Shown piece after piece: positions 42,588 through 56,070 of a stretch of DNA of 64,000 bases. This DNA comes from Mycoplasmopsis sturni DSM 22021. GTDB lineage: Bacteria; Bacillota_I; Bacilli_A; Mycoplasmatales; Metamycoplasmataceae. Positions within the stretch are counted from its first letter, which is position 1; each line of letters opens with the position of its first letter. A program made the translations under genes and the position numbers. The stretch covers positions 186,001 through 250,000 of the forward strand of contig NZ_JNIZ01000003.1 of the NCBI RefSeq assembly GCF_000701485.1, given 5' to 3'. The notes under the pieces are model-generated. The model was not told the origin of the DNA. It saw only the letters and a program-made list of their open reading frames with translations, and did not search any database.

Positions 42588-44219
42588 TTATTCTACTCCG
42601 ATAAGAAAGTGGTAAGTTGGTTGATTTCCTTCGTAGATTTCAACTTCTATATCTCATTTTGAATTAATATAATTCATTATTTCTTTGGCGTCATCATAGC
42701 TTGATTGGTCACCATAGAAAATTGTTACAATTTCGCTTGAATCAGAAATCATTTCTTTTAAAGCTATTTTCGCTGCTTCAATATGATTTTTGGCAGATCC
42801 TATAATTTTTCCATTTACAATAGCTAGCCCTTGCCCTTTAATAATTGGTATGTCATTAATTTTTGTATCGCGAGCAGCTTCGGTAATTTCGGCTGAATTA
42901 ATGGTTTTTAGAGCATCTTTAATATTATGAATATTATCATCAACTGAATTTTCTGGATTGTAATTAAATAAAGCGGTAATTCCTTCGTTTTGAGTTTTAG
43001 TAGGAATTACAACAACGTTGCAATTATCAATAACTGCAGCTGCTTGTTGAGCGGTAAGGATGATATTTTTATTGTTAGGTAATATAAAAACATTATTAGC
43101 ATTAACTTCTTCAATAGCTTTAATTAATTCTTGGGCTGATGGATTGGCGCTTTGTCCGCTTTCAACAACATAATCGCAACCATTATCTAACATCATTTGC
43201 ACAATTCCAGCACCGATATTGCAAGAAACAATTGCACTTTCAACTCTAGTGTTTTCTTGTTGAGCTTCTTTTAATTGCTCTGCATTAGCTTTTGAGTTAT
43301 TTGCTTGTAATGTCATGTTTTCTGATTTGATTTTTATAAATTCACCAAATTCTTGCCCAAGGTTCAGTAAGTCACCTGGTTTTAAGGTATGACCATGTAC
43401 TTTTAAAAGATTGTCATCTTGAACAATAACAAGAGAATTAGCTTGCTTTTCAACTCTTTCGGTAAATTTGTTTTTATCAAAAGTAGTAGGGTTGTTAAGC
43501 TCAATTAAGAACTCAGTGCAATATCCAAACTCACCATCATAAGTTTCTACATCTGAAATAAATGTTTCGATATCTTCGGTTTTATCTTGTTTTTCAATAG
43601 GGTTGCCTTTAAAGTATTGGTTCATGCCTCATAATATTTTAAAAAGACCTTCGCCACCACTGTCGGTTACACCAACTTCTCTGAGTGTTTTTAAAATATT
43701 AGGAGTGCGGTCGCAACTATCACGAGAAAAAGCTACAGCATCTTCGAAAAAAGATTCAATTGTTCCTTCTTGGTTTTTGTATTTTTTAGCTAAGTTTTCT
43801 GCTGTTTCTCTAATAACGGTCAAGATTGTTCCTTCAACAGGTTTAAAGACAGATTTATAAGCGCGTTCTTGTGCTCCTAAAAAACCATCAATTAAGTCAT
43901 TAATATTGAGAACCTTGGTATTACTTACTGCCGTGTAAAAACCTTTAAAAAATTGACTTAGAATAACTCCGGAATTACCCCTAGCTTCATAAATCATATC
44001 GTGAGCTACTTGAGCTAAGACTTCTGATGTAGTTTGATTTTGTACTTTTTGTAAATTTATGATAGTAGCTTGAATAGTTGCTGCCATGTTGGTTCCTGTG
44101 TCTCCGTCAGGAACAGGAAAAACATTTAAGGCATCAATTTTGTTTTTAGCATTAATCAATGAATTTGCACCTGAAATAAGAGCTTCAGCTAATTTTTTGC
44201 CTTCGATTGTTTTAGACAT
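42588..44219 (-). CDS. fakA: Fatty acid kinase catalytic subunit FakA (DAK2/DegV-linked)
   Basis: 543 aa. N-terminal DAK2/DhaL-like kinase domain: ALNVFPVPDGDTGTNMAATI (Mg-binding Asp triad), EARGNSGVILSQFFKG and TDSGGEGLF. The C-terminal half (about 200-543) is the YloV/FakA middle and C-terminal domain. With a FakB protein it phosphorylates host-derived fatty acids for PlsX. No FakB in the window. Overlaps the Asp23 gene by 8 bp. Confidence 0.92.
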
Positions 44220-44532
44220 TTTCGACTCCTTTCACGAAAATAGTTAGATTTTCAATTTTTTGTTTATCTTTTTTTAATTCAAAATAAACTTGACTATGCA
44301 ATTCTTCAATAATTGCTTTTGCGGCAACGTTAGGCATAATGACAATTGATGCAGCTAAATCTCATCCTTTTGATTTTTTTACCGCTCAAACTTTATCTAA
44401 ATCACAATCTGGAATGCAATTTGAAGAGTGGTTTTTTTGTAATCAAGCATCATCGTTTTTGACTATTTTTACAACGCCAGGAATTGTTGTAATAGCGTTA
44501 ACAAACAACTCTTTAATTTGAATTTGTTCCAT
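44212..44532 (-). CDS. Asp23/Gls24 (YloU-like) family protein
   Basis: 106 aa. Starts MEQIQIKELFVNAITTIPGVV, where TIPGVV is the Asp23-family motif, and continues with a short domain of the YloU type. Found upstream of fakA in many Firmicutes, which fits the position here. Three UGA Trp codons hide it under the standard code. Role in fatty acid or envelope metabolism inferred from neighbours only. GGAGAG ribosome site. Confidence 0.8.
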
Positions 44533-44561
44533 ATTCTCTCCAAGTAATATTAAGTATTAAT

Positions 44562-44570
44562 ATTTTACCA
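44562..44570 (-). promoter_or_regulatory. Extended -10 promoter of asp23-fakA-plsX-rnc-smc
   Basis: TGG-TAAAAT on the minus strand; predicted leader about 23 nt, including the GGAGAG site. Confidence 0.5.
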
Positions 44571-44704
44571 TTTTTAATTTTTTGGCCTCTTTTTTCTTTA
44601 TAAGAAAAAAGCATGAAAGTGAGTTTTTGAAAATTTTGATCAAGTATTTTTATGTTTATAGTAAAAAAACAACCCAATTACTCAAGATAATTAGGAAAAT
44701 TTTA

Positions 44705-44710
44705 TATAAT
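44705..44710 (+). promoter_or_regulatory. -10 box of lysS
   Basis: TATAAT 25 bp before the ATG; AAAGGAG ribosome site. No riboswitch-like leader. Confidence 0.5.
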
Positions 44711-44735
44711 TGAAAACAACTTAAAGGAGCAAAAA

Positions 44736-46208
<1,473 letters not shown>

Positions 46209-46212
46209 GAAG

Positions 46213-46239
46213 AAAAAGACGCCTTATAAGCGTCTTTTA
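46213..46239. terminator. Bidirectional terminator between lysS and the nuclease gene
   Basis: AAAAAGACGC-CTTATAA-GCGTCTTTT; T-runs fit both strands. Confidence 0.85.
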
Positions 46240-46266
46240 ATTTTTATGATTTTTCATAATCAAGTA

Positions 46267-47913
46267 CTAATTTTCTTCTTTTTCTTTTTTAAAATTCAAC
46301 TTTAAATATACTGGTAAGTGATCCGAAACTGATTTTCTTAATAATGGAATTAGTTGGTATAGCGAATAATTAGAACCGCTAATTTCTTTTCATTTATCAA
46401 TTAAATATGCAGAAAATTTATTATCGTATTTTAATTGATGAAACAAATCAAATTTATATGTTCATTTATTTGAATTAAGTTGGTTAAAAGCAGAATCTTG
46501 ATATAACATTTTGTCGTATGTTTGTGAGTAGTAAGCATTTTGCTCTTCTTTTTCTTGATTTGAGTTATTTTCTTGGAAGTCTCGGAGAATATTTGTTGCG
46601 CTTTTCAATGATGTTTTTGCTTTGTTTGATTCATCTCATCCTAGTAAAAAACCTCTTTGAACTGAAGTATCAAAAATTTTGCCAACATTTTGTTTGATAT
46701 TAGTATCTCCGCCAAAAACAAAGTTTTTACCGCCAATGTTTTTGAAATGTTCAAAAACTTTATATAAGTAATAAGCTTCTGCTGCTTCTTGGTAACCGGT
46801 AGTTCTGCTATTGGCGCTCTTTGGGATATCTTTAAATCATATGCTTGCATCAGCTCTGGTTTCAGGGTCTTTTTCTGGATTTTTTGTGCGCTTAATTCCA
46901 GGAGAATCAAAATGCGCAAAAATAGTAGTAAAGTAAATTTCCTCTCCTTTTTTCTTGAACATAACGCCAAAAGGAGGTCTTACATATTTGGTTTTCTTGT
47001 TATTAGGTCTTTCTTCTAATTCTCCATTAAATGAAGAGCCAATTTTTAAATTATTAAAAGAAATTGGTTCAACTTTATTAGAGTCATAAATAATTGCAAT
47101 AGATTCTTTTGTAGAATTGCTAGATTCAGGATTAGTTTGTTCATCTGGTTGATAAATATATTGATAGAATCTTTTTTGTTTTTTATCAATTTGATTTAAT
47201 TTATCAACAATTAACTTCACCTCTTGACCTTTTTGATAATTAATTTCGGTAAGCCCAACCACATCCGGGTTAATTTTTGAAATTATTTGAGCTATTATAT
47301 CTATCTTGAATTTTTGTTTATCTAAGTTGGCTTTTTTTGTAGCGGAAATTCCACCATAGTTTAGTATATTTCAATGTGCGATTGTTAAATCTGCTGTTTC
47401 TTGAACAATTGGTTGATTTACTTGTTCTTTGTTTTTTTCGGATTCAAGGTTTTTTGTGGGTTCTTTTTTCTTGTTGTCTTCTAAAGTTTTTTGTTTTTCT
47501 TTGTTAATGAAAGTTTGTTGATTTTGTCCATTATTTTCGTGTTTTTTAATTTCTAGATTTTTATCTTTTGTTTGATTCTTTTGCTTTTCTTTTTCTATTT
47601 TGATTTGTGTTTGGATTTCTGAAGAGGTATTTTTTTCTTCAAGATCAGATTTAGACTGAGGATCTACTTCTTTTTTTGTTTGTTTATCTTTATTTATTAA
47701 TTCTTTTGATTCAGTTTTTGGCTCTTTTGAACGGTCTTCTTTTTTGGTTTCTATATCCTTGTTTAATTTTGTTTCTTCTGTTTTGTTTTTGCTGTTTTCT
47801 TTTTCTTGATTCTCTTTTTTATCATTATCTTTTGAATGAGCACAAGAGATAGATAAAATAGGTAAAGAAATATAACCAATTAATAATAGGTTTTTTAAAA
47901 TTTCTTTTTTCAT
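46267..47913 (-). CDS. MnuA-like membrane nuclease lipoprotein
   Basis: 548 aa. Lipoprotein signal MKKEILKNLLLIGYISLPIL with lipobox SISC; then a Lys/Glu/Asn-rich low-complexity linker of about 150 residues; then an endonuclease/exonuclease/phosphatase domain from about 178: LTIAHWNILNYGG, VVGLTEIN (metal Glu), FAHFDSPG, FGGDTNIK and the C-terminal SDHLPVYLKLN (catalytic His). Mycoplasmas use such surface nucleases to obtain nucleotide precursors and cut host DNA traps. No ribosome site; the promoter position suggests leaderless translation. Confidence 0.88.
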
Positions 47914-47920
47914 TACTATG

Positions 47921-47929
47921 ATTTTATCA
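47921..47929 (-). promoter_or_regulatory. Extended -10, near-leaderless start of nuclease gene
   Basis: TGA-TAAAAT with seven bases to the ATG, same arrangement as secDF. Confidence 0.4.
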
Positions 47930-47937
47930 AAAATCAT

Positions 47938-47960
47938 ATTCTCAATAGCGAACTGAGAAT
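47938..47960. repeat. Inverted repeat upstream of the nuclease gene
   Basis: ATTCTCA (47938-47944) and TGAGAAT (47954-47960), 9-bp gap, 20 bp or so upstream of the -10; a possible operator. Confidence 0.4.
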
Positions 47961-48049
47961 TATTTTCATTATGATATAAATAATTGAAATTAATTCCTAT
48001 TTTTAGCCAAAAAATAGCGTTTTTGTTAAAGGTATTTAGGTATTTAAAA

Positions 48050-48055
48050 TATAAT
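48050..48055 (+). promoter_or_regulatory. -10 box of prs-rsmG
   Basis: TATAAT 25 bp before the prs ATG; TGGAGAA ribosome site. Confidence 0.5.
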
Positions 48056-48080
48056 TCTAAATATAGACTTTTGGAGAAAT

Positions 48081-49055
48081 ATGGATAAGAAAGATATTAT
48101 TTTGTTTGGAATGGATAATTCAATTGGTTTAGCAGAAAAAATCTCTAAATTACTTGATCTTCCTTTAACTAAAATTAAAACTACTACTTTTGCTGATGGG
48201 GAAAATATGTTAGTGTCAGAAGAGCCGGTAAGAGGAAAGGATGTTTTCATTATTGCAAGCAACTCAAGACCAGTTAATGATAACATCATGAAGTTATCAC
48301 TCTTTCTAGACTCATTAAAAAGAGCTAGCGCAAGAACAATTACAGTTTGTTTAACTTATTATGGATATGCAAGACAAGATCGCAAGGCTAGCGGAAGACA
48401 ACCAATTGGAGCTAAATTGGTTGCTAACTTTTTACAAGTAGCCGGAGCTACTAAGTTAATTTGTGTAGACTTGCACAACCCATCAATTCAAGGTTTCTTT
48501 GATATTCCGCTTGATGATTTAAAAGGACAATATACAATTGGGAATGTTTTAAAAGAATCGAAAAAGAAATTCACAGTAGTTTCACCTGATCATGGTGGAA
48601 CAGTGCGAGCAAGAAGACTTGCAGAAATAATTGACAATAGTTTAAAAATTGTGGTTATCGATAAGCGTAGAGTCGGTGAAAATCAAACTGAAGTCATGGG
48701 TATTATCGGGGAAATCGGAGAAGAAAACGCCGTTATTATCGATGATATTATAGATACTGGAGGAACAATTCTAAAAGCTGCTAAAAGCCTTAAAGAAAAA
48801 GGTGCAAAAGACATCGTTATTGCAGCAACTCACGGAATATTTTCAAGAGGTTTTGAGATGTTTGAAGAAGCTGATTATGTTAGTCAAGTTATTGTTACTG
48901 ATAGTATTGACAACTCAGAGTTAGCCAAAAAATTCTCAAAACTTAAAATTGTCTCTCTTGCAACATTTTTAGCAAATGTAATTAGAGCACAAGTAAATCA
49001 CGAAAGTGTTTCAAAAGTGTATTCAGATATGAAGGAAGAAATTAGTGCAAAATAA
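48081..49055 (+). CDS. prs: Ribose-phosphate pyrophosphokinase
   Basis: 324 aa. Hallmarks: GYARQDRKASGRQPIGAKL, CVDLHNPSIQGFFDIPLD, VVSPDHGGTVRARRLAE and the PRPP loop VIIDDIIDTGGTI. Makes PRPP from ribose-5-phosphate and ATP; PRPP feeds Apt (23817-24326) and other salvage enzymes. Its 3' end overlaps rsmG by 11 bp. Confidence 0.98.
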   Translation: MDKKDIILFGMDNSIGLAEKISKLLDLPLTKIKTTTFADGENMLVSEEPVRGKDVFIIASNSRPVNDNIMKLSLFLDSLKRASARTITVCLTYYGYARQDRKASGRQPIGAKLVANFLQVAGATKLICVDLHNPSIQGFFDIPLDDLKGQYTIGNVLKESKKKFTVVSPDHGGTVRARRLAEIIDNSLKIVVIDKRRVGENQTEVMGIIGEIGEENAVIIDDIIDTGGTILKAAKSLKEKGAKDIVIAATHGIFSRGFEMFEEADYVSQVIVTDSIDNSELAKKFSKLKIVSLATFLANVIRAQVNHESVSKVYSDMKEEISAK

Positions 49056-49740
49056 AGAATTTGTTCAAAAATGGTGCGATCAAAATCAATGAAATTTTAA
49101 AGATTTAGAGCAATATGTTCAATTAATAGAAGAAAAAAATAAAGTTATGAATTTAACTGGTTTTTCAGGTGATGAACTATGAGGTCAAGGAATATTAGAA
49201 TCACTTGTTTTTATGGATGCAATTGTTTCTAAAAAAAGCAATTTAGAAATATTAGATATTGGTGCCGGAGCCGGTTTTCCTTCAATTCCATATGCAATTG
49301 TGCGTCAAGATCTTAGCTTTACTATTTATGAACCTTTGCAAAAACGGGTAGATTTCCTTAATTTAGTTATCAATACTTTAGGATTAAAAAATGTTAGATT
49401 ATATGCCAAGCGGGCAGAAGAAGTTAAAGAAAAAAATCTCTTTGATATTGTAACTGCTCGTGCTGTTGGAACAATATCAACAATGTTAATGGCGGCTTTT
49501 CACTTAGTTAAGGTCAATGGGACAATGAGCTTGATTAAAGGTAAAAAATATAATGAAGAACTCCAAGGTGCAAGCCAAATCTTGGATAAAATTAAAATTT
49601 CGACAAATATTAAACCTTTAGAGCATCCCTTATTAACTAAACAAAATTTTATTGTTGAGATCAAAAAATTGCGTTCGACACCAAAAGAATTCCCTTATCT
49701 TTGAAAAGATATTTTAAAATTCAAAAACACGAAGAAATAA
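49045..49740 (+). CDS. rsmG: 16S rRNA (guanine-527 N7)-methyltransferase RsmG
   Basis: 231 aa. MNLTGFSGDELW, ILDIGAGAGFPSIPYAI (SAM-binding) and TARAVGTISTML match RsmG/GidB. Start chosen at GTG 49045 because AAGGAAGAA lies just upstream and the conserved N-terminal EFVQKWCDQN follows; no ATG is suitable. UGA is Trp several times. Overlaps prs; a terminator follows. Confers streptomycin-linked methylation of G527. Confidence 0.95.
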
Positions 49741-49770
49741 TATTGCAAATATTTACAAATAAAAAAAATA

Positions 49771-49802
49771 AAATTTCAACTATTTAAGTTGAAATTTTTT
49801 AA
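49771..49802 (+). terminator. Intrinsic terminator of prs-rsmG
   Basis: AAATTTCAACT-ATTTA-AGTTGAAATTT (11-bp arms) then T-run. Confidence 0.82.
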
Positions 49803-49810
49803 TAAGAAAT

Positions 49811-49816
49811 TATAAT
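49811..49816 (+). promoter_or_regulatory. -10 box of gpmI
   Basis: TATAAT 27 bp before the ATG; AAGGAG ribosome site. Confidence 0.5.
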
Positions 49817-49843
49817 TTATAAACTAAATTAAGGAGTATTTTT

Positions 49844-51349
49844 ATGAAAAAAACAGTTTTAATTGTAATTGATGGATTAGGACTTAGAAAAGAAACGCAA
49901 GGAAATGGTTTTGCATTAGCAAACACTCCAGAATTTGATCGTTTATTTAAAGAATATCCGCATAGTTTAATCCAAGCTTCAGGTGAATTTGTCGGGTTAC
50001 CAAAAGGACAAATGGGAAATTCTGAAGTTGGACACCTTAATATTGGTGCAGGAACAATTGTATATACAGGATTATCTTTAATCGCAAAAGACCTTAGAGA
50101 AGGAAAATTTGCAACTAATAAAGCCTTTGTTGAAGTTTTTGAAGATGTAAAAGCAAAAGGTTCAACATTGCATTTAATGGGGCTTTTATCACCAGGTGGT
50201 GTGCACTCACTTGATGAACATTTATTTGAAATTTTAAAAGCAGCGCATACTAATGGCGTTAAAGATGTTGCTGTTCATGTTTTTGGAGATGGAAGAGACG
50301 TTGCTCCAGCTTCAATTAAACCATCACTTGAAAAATTAATTAAAATTTGTGACCAATACGGATACAAAATTGCTTCTATTTCAGGAAGATTTTACTCAAT
50401 GGATCGTGACCAAATGTTTGATAGAGTTGAAAAAGGATATCAAGCTATTTTAGGTAATGGAATTAACCAATTTGAAAATGTTTTAGATTATGTAGATGCA
50501 CAATACAAAGAAGAAATTTTAGATGAGTTTTTAGTGCCTGCTTCAAATAAAACACTCGATAAGAAATACTTTGTAAAAGATGGAGATTCAATTATTTTCT
50601 TCAACTTCCGTCCTGATAGAGCTCGTCAAATGACACACTTATTTATTGGTTCAGGATTATATGAGGTAAAACCAAGTACACCAGTAAAAATTAGTAAGTT
50701 TGTTTCGATGATGAAATATGAAGGAATTGATACTATTGTGGCCTTTTCAGAAATGGAAGTATCTCACCCAATTGGTAGAGTACTTGAACAAGCAGGTAAA
50801 AGCCAACTTAGATTAGCAGAAACTCAAAAATATGCACACGTAACTTATTTCATGGATGGTGGAAATGATATTGAGTTTAAAAATTCACACCGTATTATGG
50901 TTCCTTCACTTAAAGTAGAATCATATGCTGATGCGCCTCAAATGTCTGCTAAAGAAATTACAGATGAGTTGATAGCTAATGCATTAAATTATGATGTAAC
51001 CATTATGAATTTTGCTAACCCAGATATGGTCGGTCATACTGGAAATTTAAAATCAACAATTAAAGCTGTTGAAATTTTAGATAGTCAAATTAAAAGAATT
51101 GTTGAATGAGCGCAAGCCAACGATGTTACTGTATTTATTACTGCTGACCACGGAAATGCAGAAATTACTGAAGATGAAAATGGAAAACCAGCAACAAAAC
51201 ACACAAGCAGCCCAGTTATGCTTATTACAACAGATAAATCTTTAAAACTAAAAGATGGAAAATTAGCCAATGTTGCTCCAACCATTCTTGATTACATTGG
51301 TGTAGCTAAACCAGAACAAATGGACGAAGAATCTCTTATTGTTAAGTAA
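49844..51349 (+). CDS. gpmI: 2,3-bisphosphoglycerate-independent phosphoglycerate mutase
   Basis: 501 aa. VIDGLGLRKETQGNGFALANTP (quoted in part), the active Ser in GNSEVGHLNIGAG (about residue 62), FFNFRPDRARQMT, and the C-terminal metal site TADHGNAE and KHTSSPVML. Manganese-dependent enzyme of glycolysis. Monocistronic with own promoter and terminator. Together with the fructose PTS it indicates fermentation of sugars. Confidence 0.98.
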
Positions 51350-51373
51350 AAACCGATTTATTCGGTTTTTCTT
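51348..51373 (+). terminator. Intrinsic terminator of gpmI
   Basis: AAAAACCGA-TTTAT-TCGGTTTTT, starting in the stop codon. Confidence 0.85.
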
Positions 51374-51431
51374 TATGCTTATAAAAAATTATTATTCTTT
51401 TTGATTTAAGCAAATCTTTAAAGTAAAGGTA

Positions 51432-51462
51432 TTGCACTAGATTTTTGTATTTTTAGTATAAT
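51432..51462 (+). promoter_or_regulatory. Promoter of plsY, leaderless start
   Basis: TTGCAC, 19-bp spacer, TATAAT (51457-51462), then six bases to the ATG: predicted first transcribed base is the A of ATG. Confidence 0.6.
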
Positions 51463-51468
51463 CAAAAT

Positions 51469-52146
51469 ATGGAAATTTTTTACGCTATTATAGCTAACCT
51501 TAGTGCTTTTTTATTAGGTTATTTATGAGGTTCTTTAAATACCTCAATTATCTTTAGTAAGATTTTAAAAAATGATGATGTAAGAAATTATCATTCAAAG
51601 AATGCCGGAGCAACTAATTCACTTAGAGTGTATGGTAAGAAATTTGCTCTTGCTGTTCTTATTATTGATATTTTAAAAGTTGTCTTAGCTACTTACACAG
51701 CATATTTTATTTCGTGAGCTTGAAATGATCATATCGTATTTATTCCGCTTTTAGTTGGTTTAGGAACTACTATAGGACATGTTTATCCTGTCTTTTTTGG
51801 CTTTAAGGGCGGTAAAGCAGTTGCATGTAGTGTTGGTTTGCTAATTTCAACTAATATTGTTCTTTTTCCGATAGCAGCTTTAGTATTTTTTGGGCTAATC
51901 TTCTGAAAAAAATATGTTTCATTAGCAAGTATTGTAACTGCTATTGTAATGAGTGCTTTAGTCTTTTGACCTTGAATTGTTAGTGGGATTTTAGCAATTA
52001 ATCAAGCACAAAATGTAGGTGATGCTTGATACGTAGATTCATTTGTCAATTTAGTTGCTTATATTTTATTAATTTTTTCACACAGAAGCAATATTAAAAG
52101 ATTAATAAATGGCAATGAGTCTCAAATCAAAACCTCAAAAAAATAA
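51469..52146 (+). CDS. plsY: Acyl-phosphate:glycerol-3-phosphate acyltransferase PlsY
   Basis: 225 aa, hidden under the standard code by seven or more UGA Trp codons. Membrane protein with about five to seven TM segments; LLGYLWGSLNTSIIFSK, SKNAGATNSLRVYGKK and GHVYPVFFGFKGGKAVA are the PlsY motifs (GSxxxx, NxGATN, HxxPxFxxFKGGK). It acylates glycerol-3-phosphate with the acyl-phosphate made by PlsX. No ribosome site; leaderless by promoter position. Confidence 0.95.
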
Positions 52147-52191
52147 ATATATTTATTTATTTATTGAATTATTCTAACTTATTTAATTTAG

Positions 52192-52223
52192 AAAAAATCT
52201 ACCTATTGTAAGGTAGATTTTTT
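52192..52223 (+). terminator. Intrinsic terminator of plsY
   Basis: AAAAAATCTACCT-ATTGTA-AGGTAGATTTTTT. Confidence 0.85.
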
Positions 52224-52228
52224 AATAA

Positions 52229-52247
52229 AAAAGATGCCTTTAGCATC

Positions 52248-52250
<3 letters not shown>
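52229..52250 (-). terminator. Intrinsic terminator of gyrB
   Basis: AAGATGC-TAAAG-GCATCTT on the minus strand then T-run; abuts the gyrB stop. Confidence 0.8.
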
Positions 52251-54218
<1,968 letters not shown>

Positions 54219-54223
54219 TTAAA

Positions 54224-54232
54224 ATTATACCA
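54224..54232 (-). promoter_or_regulatory. Extended -10 promoter of gyrB
   Basis: TGG-TATAAT on the minus strand, 27 bp before the ATG. Confidence 0.55.
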
Positions 54233-54241
54233 AATTTTTAC

Positions 54242-54264
54242 TTGTTTCTATTACATAGAAACAA
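54242..54264 (-). other. Hairpin after the S-component gene
   Basis: TTGTTTCTA-TGTAA-TAGAAACAA (9-bp arms) just past the stop on the minus strand; the T-run is weak, so termination is uncertain. Confidence 0.5.
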
Positions 54265-54897
54265 CTACCAGCGGTTATTAAAATATCAATTCTTGCGTTT
54301 GTTTTTAGCAATTCTGATGAGAAAAGTCGCAAAAACACCGCTTAAAAGTCCTAAGAAAATAAGCTCTAGTAGTGCATTTACTCAAATTAATGCTAATCAA
54401 AATTCAATACTTCCAATAGCATCTAATCTAAAAAGAGCTTTGTGAATAAAAATTACAACAGTGACTAAAAAAGTGTTAGTAGCTGCAGTTAGAATGCCTA
54501 CAAAAACAAAAACTAGTGTTTTTATTCAGAAACGAAAAAGATTAGAATTTTTTCTAAATTTTTTAAAAACAAGTGTTTCAGCAATTTTTACATAAATAAA
54601 AACTAAAACACCTAATATTAATCTTGGTAAAATAGCAATATCAGGATAAGAAAATAAAATTCGACCAAAAGCTAAAGCACTTAAAAAAGAAGCCATTCCA
54701 AGCATTATTCCACCAAAAAAGGAACCTCAAAAACCTAAATGAGCAGCAGAAATAATTAATATGAAAGTTACTAAGTTAATTGCAATTGGACCAATTTGAA
54801 TCAATCCGATATTGGTAAAACTTAGTAATAAAATAAGGGCAAAATAAAAAGATAAGTAAACAAGTTTTGTAATGATTATCTTGTTTGAATATGGCAT
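54265..54897 (-). CDS. ECF-type transporter substrate-specific membrane component
   Basis: 210 aa, six or so hydrophobic segments (about 10-28, 36-52, 58-80, 85-105, 125-150, 170-195). The pattern (short loops, ISAAHLGFWGSFFGGIML, a large hydrophobic fraction) fits the S-component of energy-coupling factor importers, which take up vitamins. It lies divergently, 42 bp from coaBC-coaX, so a pantothenate-related substrate (PanT-like) is a plausible inference. It might also be a general membrane protein. The promoter predicts a leader of only about 3 nt; no ribosome site. Confidence 0.65.
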
Positions 54898-54906
54898 AGT
54901 AGTAAA

Positions 54907-54914
54907 ATTATAAT
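54907..54914. promoter_or_regulatory. Overlapping divergent -10 boxes
   Basis: ATTATAAT contains TATAAT on the plus strand (54909-54914, for coaBC) and on the minus strand (54907-54912, for the S-component gene). The two cannot be used at the same time by two polymerases. Confidence 0.5.
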
Positions 54915-54939
54915 ACTTAATTAATTGAAGGTAAAAAAG

Positions 54940-56070
54940 ATGAATCTTTTAGTTTTAGTAACTGGCAGTATAGCCGCAATAAAATCGCACTTATTAGTAA
55001 AGAAGTTAATTGAACAAAAACATACAGTCAAAGTAGCTTTTACCGAAGCGGGTAAGGAATTTGTGTCGCTTAAGGATTTTACAAATTATTACGACAATAC
55101 TTGATATAAAAATAAAAAATCGGATCATATTGATCTTTTTAAGTGAGCCGACCGAATAATTGTATATCCTGCAACATATAATACTATCAATAAAGTAGCT
55201 AACGGTATCAACGATAATTTTGTAACTAATTTACTTAGTATTGGCGGTTTTAATAAATGAATTGTGTGTCCGGCGATGAACACTAAAATGTATGCAAATC
55301 CAATTTTGCAGGAAAACATAATTAAATTAAAAAAACTAGGAGTTACTTTTTTAGGTCCAGATGCAGGAATGCTTTATGATGGAGACAATGGAATAGGAAG
55401 AGTTGTTGAACCTGATTTTGTTGTTGATTTTTTAAGTTGCAAACCCAAAAAGAAAGTTCTTATTACTTTTGGATTTACAAAAGTTTATCTTGATCCAGTG
55501 CGAACAGTTAGTGTTTTCTCAAGTGGAAAATCGGGTTTAGCTTTAATTCAAGAACTAGCCAAAAGCTTTGATGTTACGGTAATAAACGGAAACTTGGAAC
55601 ATCTAAATACTTACATTCCATTGCAAGTTAAAGTCATTAATGTTAAACTTGTTGATGAATATTTCAAAGCGGTTCAGGATAATATTAAAAAACATGATAT
55701 CTATATTTCTCTTGCAGCAGTTAGTGATCTTATTTTTGAGAAGCAAAAACAAAAAATTAAAAAGAATGAAGATATAAAATTTAATTTTCATCAAGGGGTT
55801 GATGTATTAAAATGAGTTTCAGATAATTATCCAAACAAAATTAAAATAGGATATGCGCTTGAAAGTTCTAACTTAATAGAAAACGGAAGATCAAAATTTA
55901 ATAATAAAAAATTAGACCTTCTAGTTGTTAATAATTCATTGACTTTAGGGTCAAATACTTCAACAGGATTTTTTATAACAAAAGAAAATGAAGAAGCTTT
56001 TAAAGACCTAGATAAAACAAAATTGGCTCAAATTATTTGTCAGAAAATTGAGGAAATATGCAAGAAATAG
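54940..56070 (+). CDS. coaBC: Bifunctional phosphopantothenoylcysteine decarboxylase / phosphopantothenate-cysteine ligase
   Basis: 376 aa. CoaC part (1-170): VTGSIAAIKSH, HIDLFKWADRIIVYPAT with the catalytic His, PAMNTKMYANP (PAMN motif, FMN contact). CoaB part (170-376): LITFGFTKVYLDPVRTVSVF then SSGKSGLALIQEL, LAAVSDLIF and the nucleotide-binding end. Makes 4'-phosphopantetheine in CoA synthesis. Three or more UGA Trp. GAAGGT ribosome site. Its end overlaps coaX by 13 bp. Confidence 0.93.
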
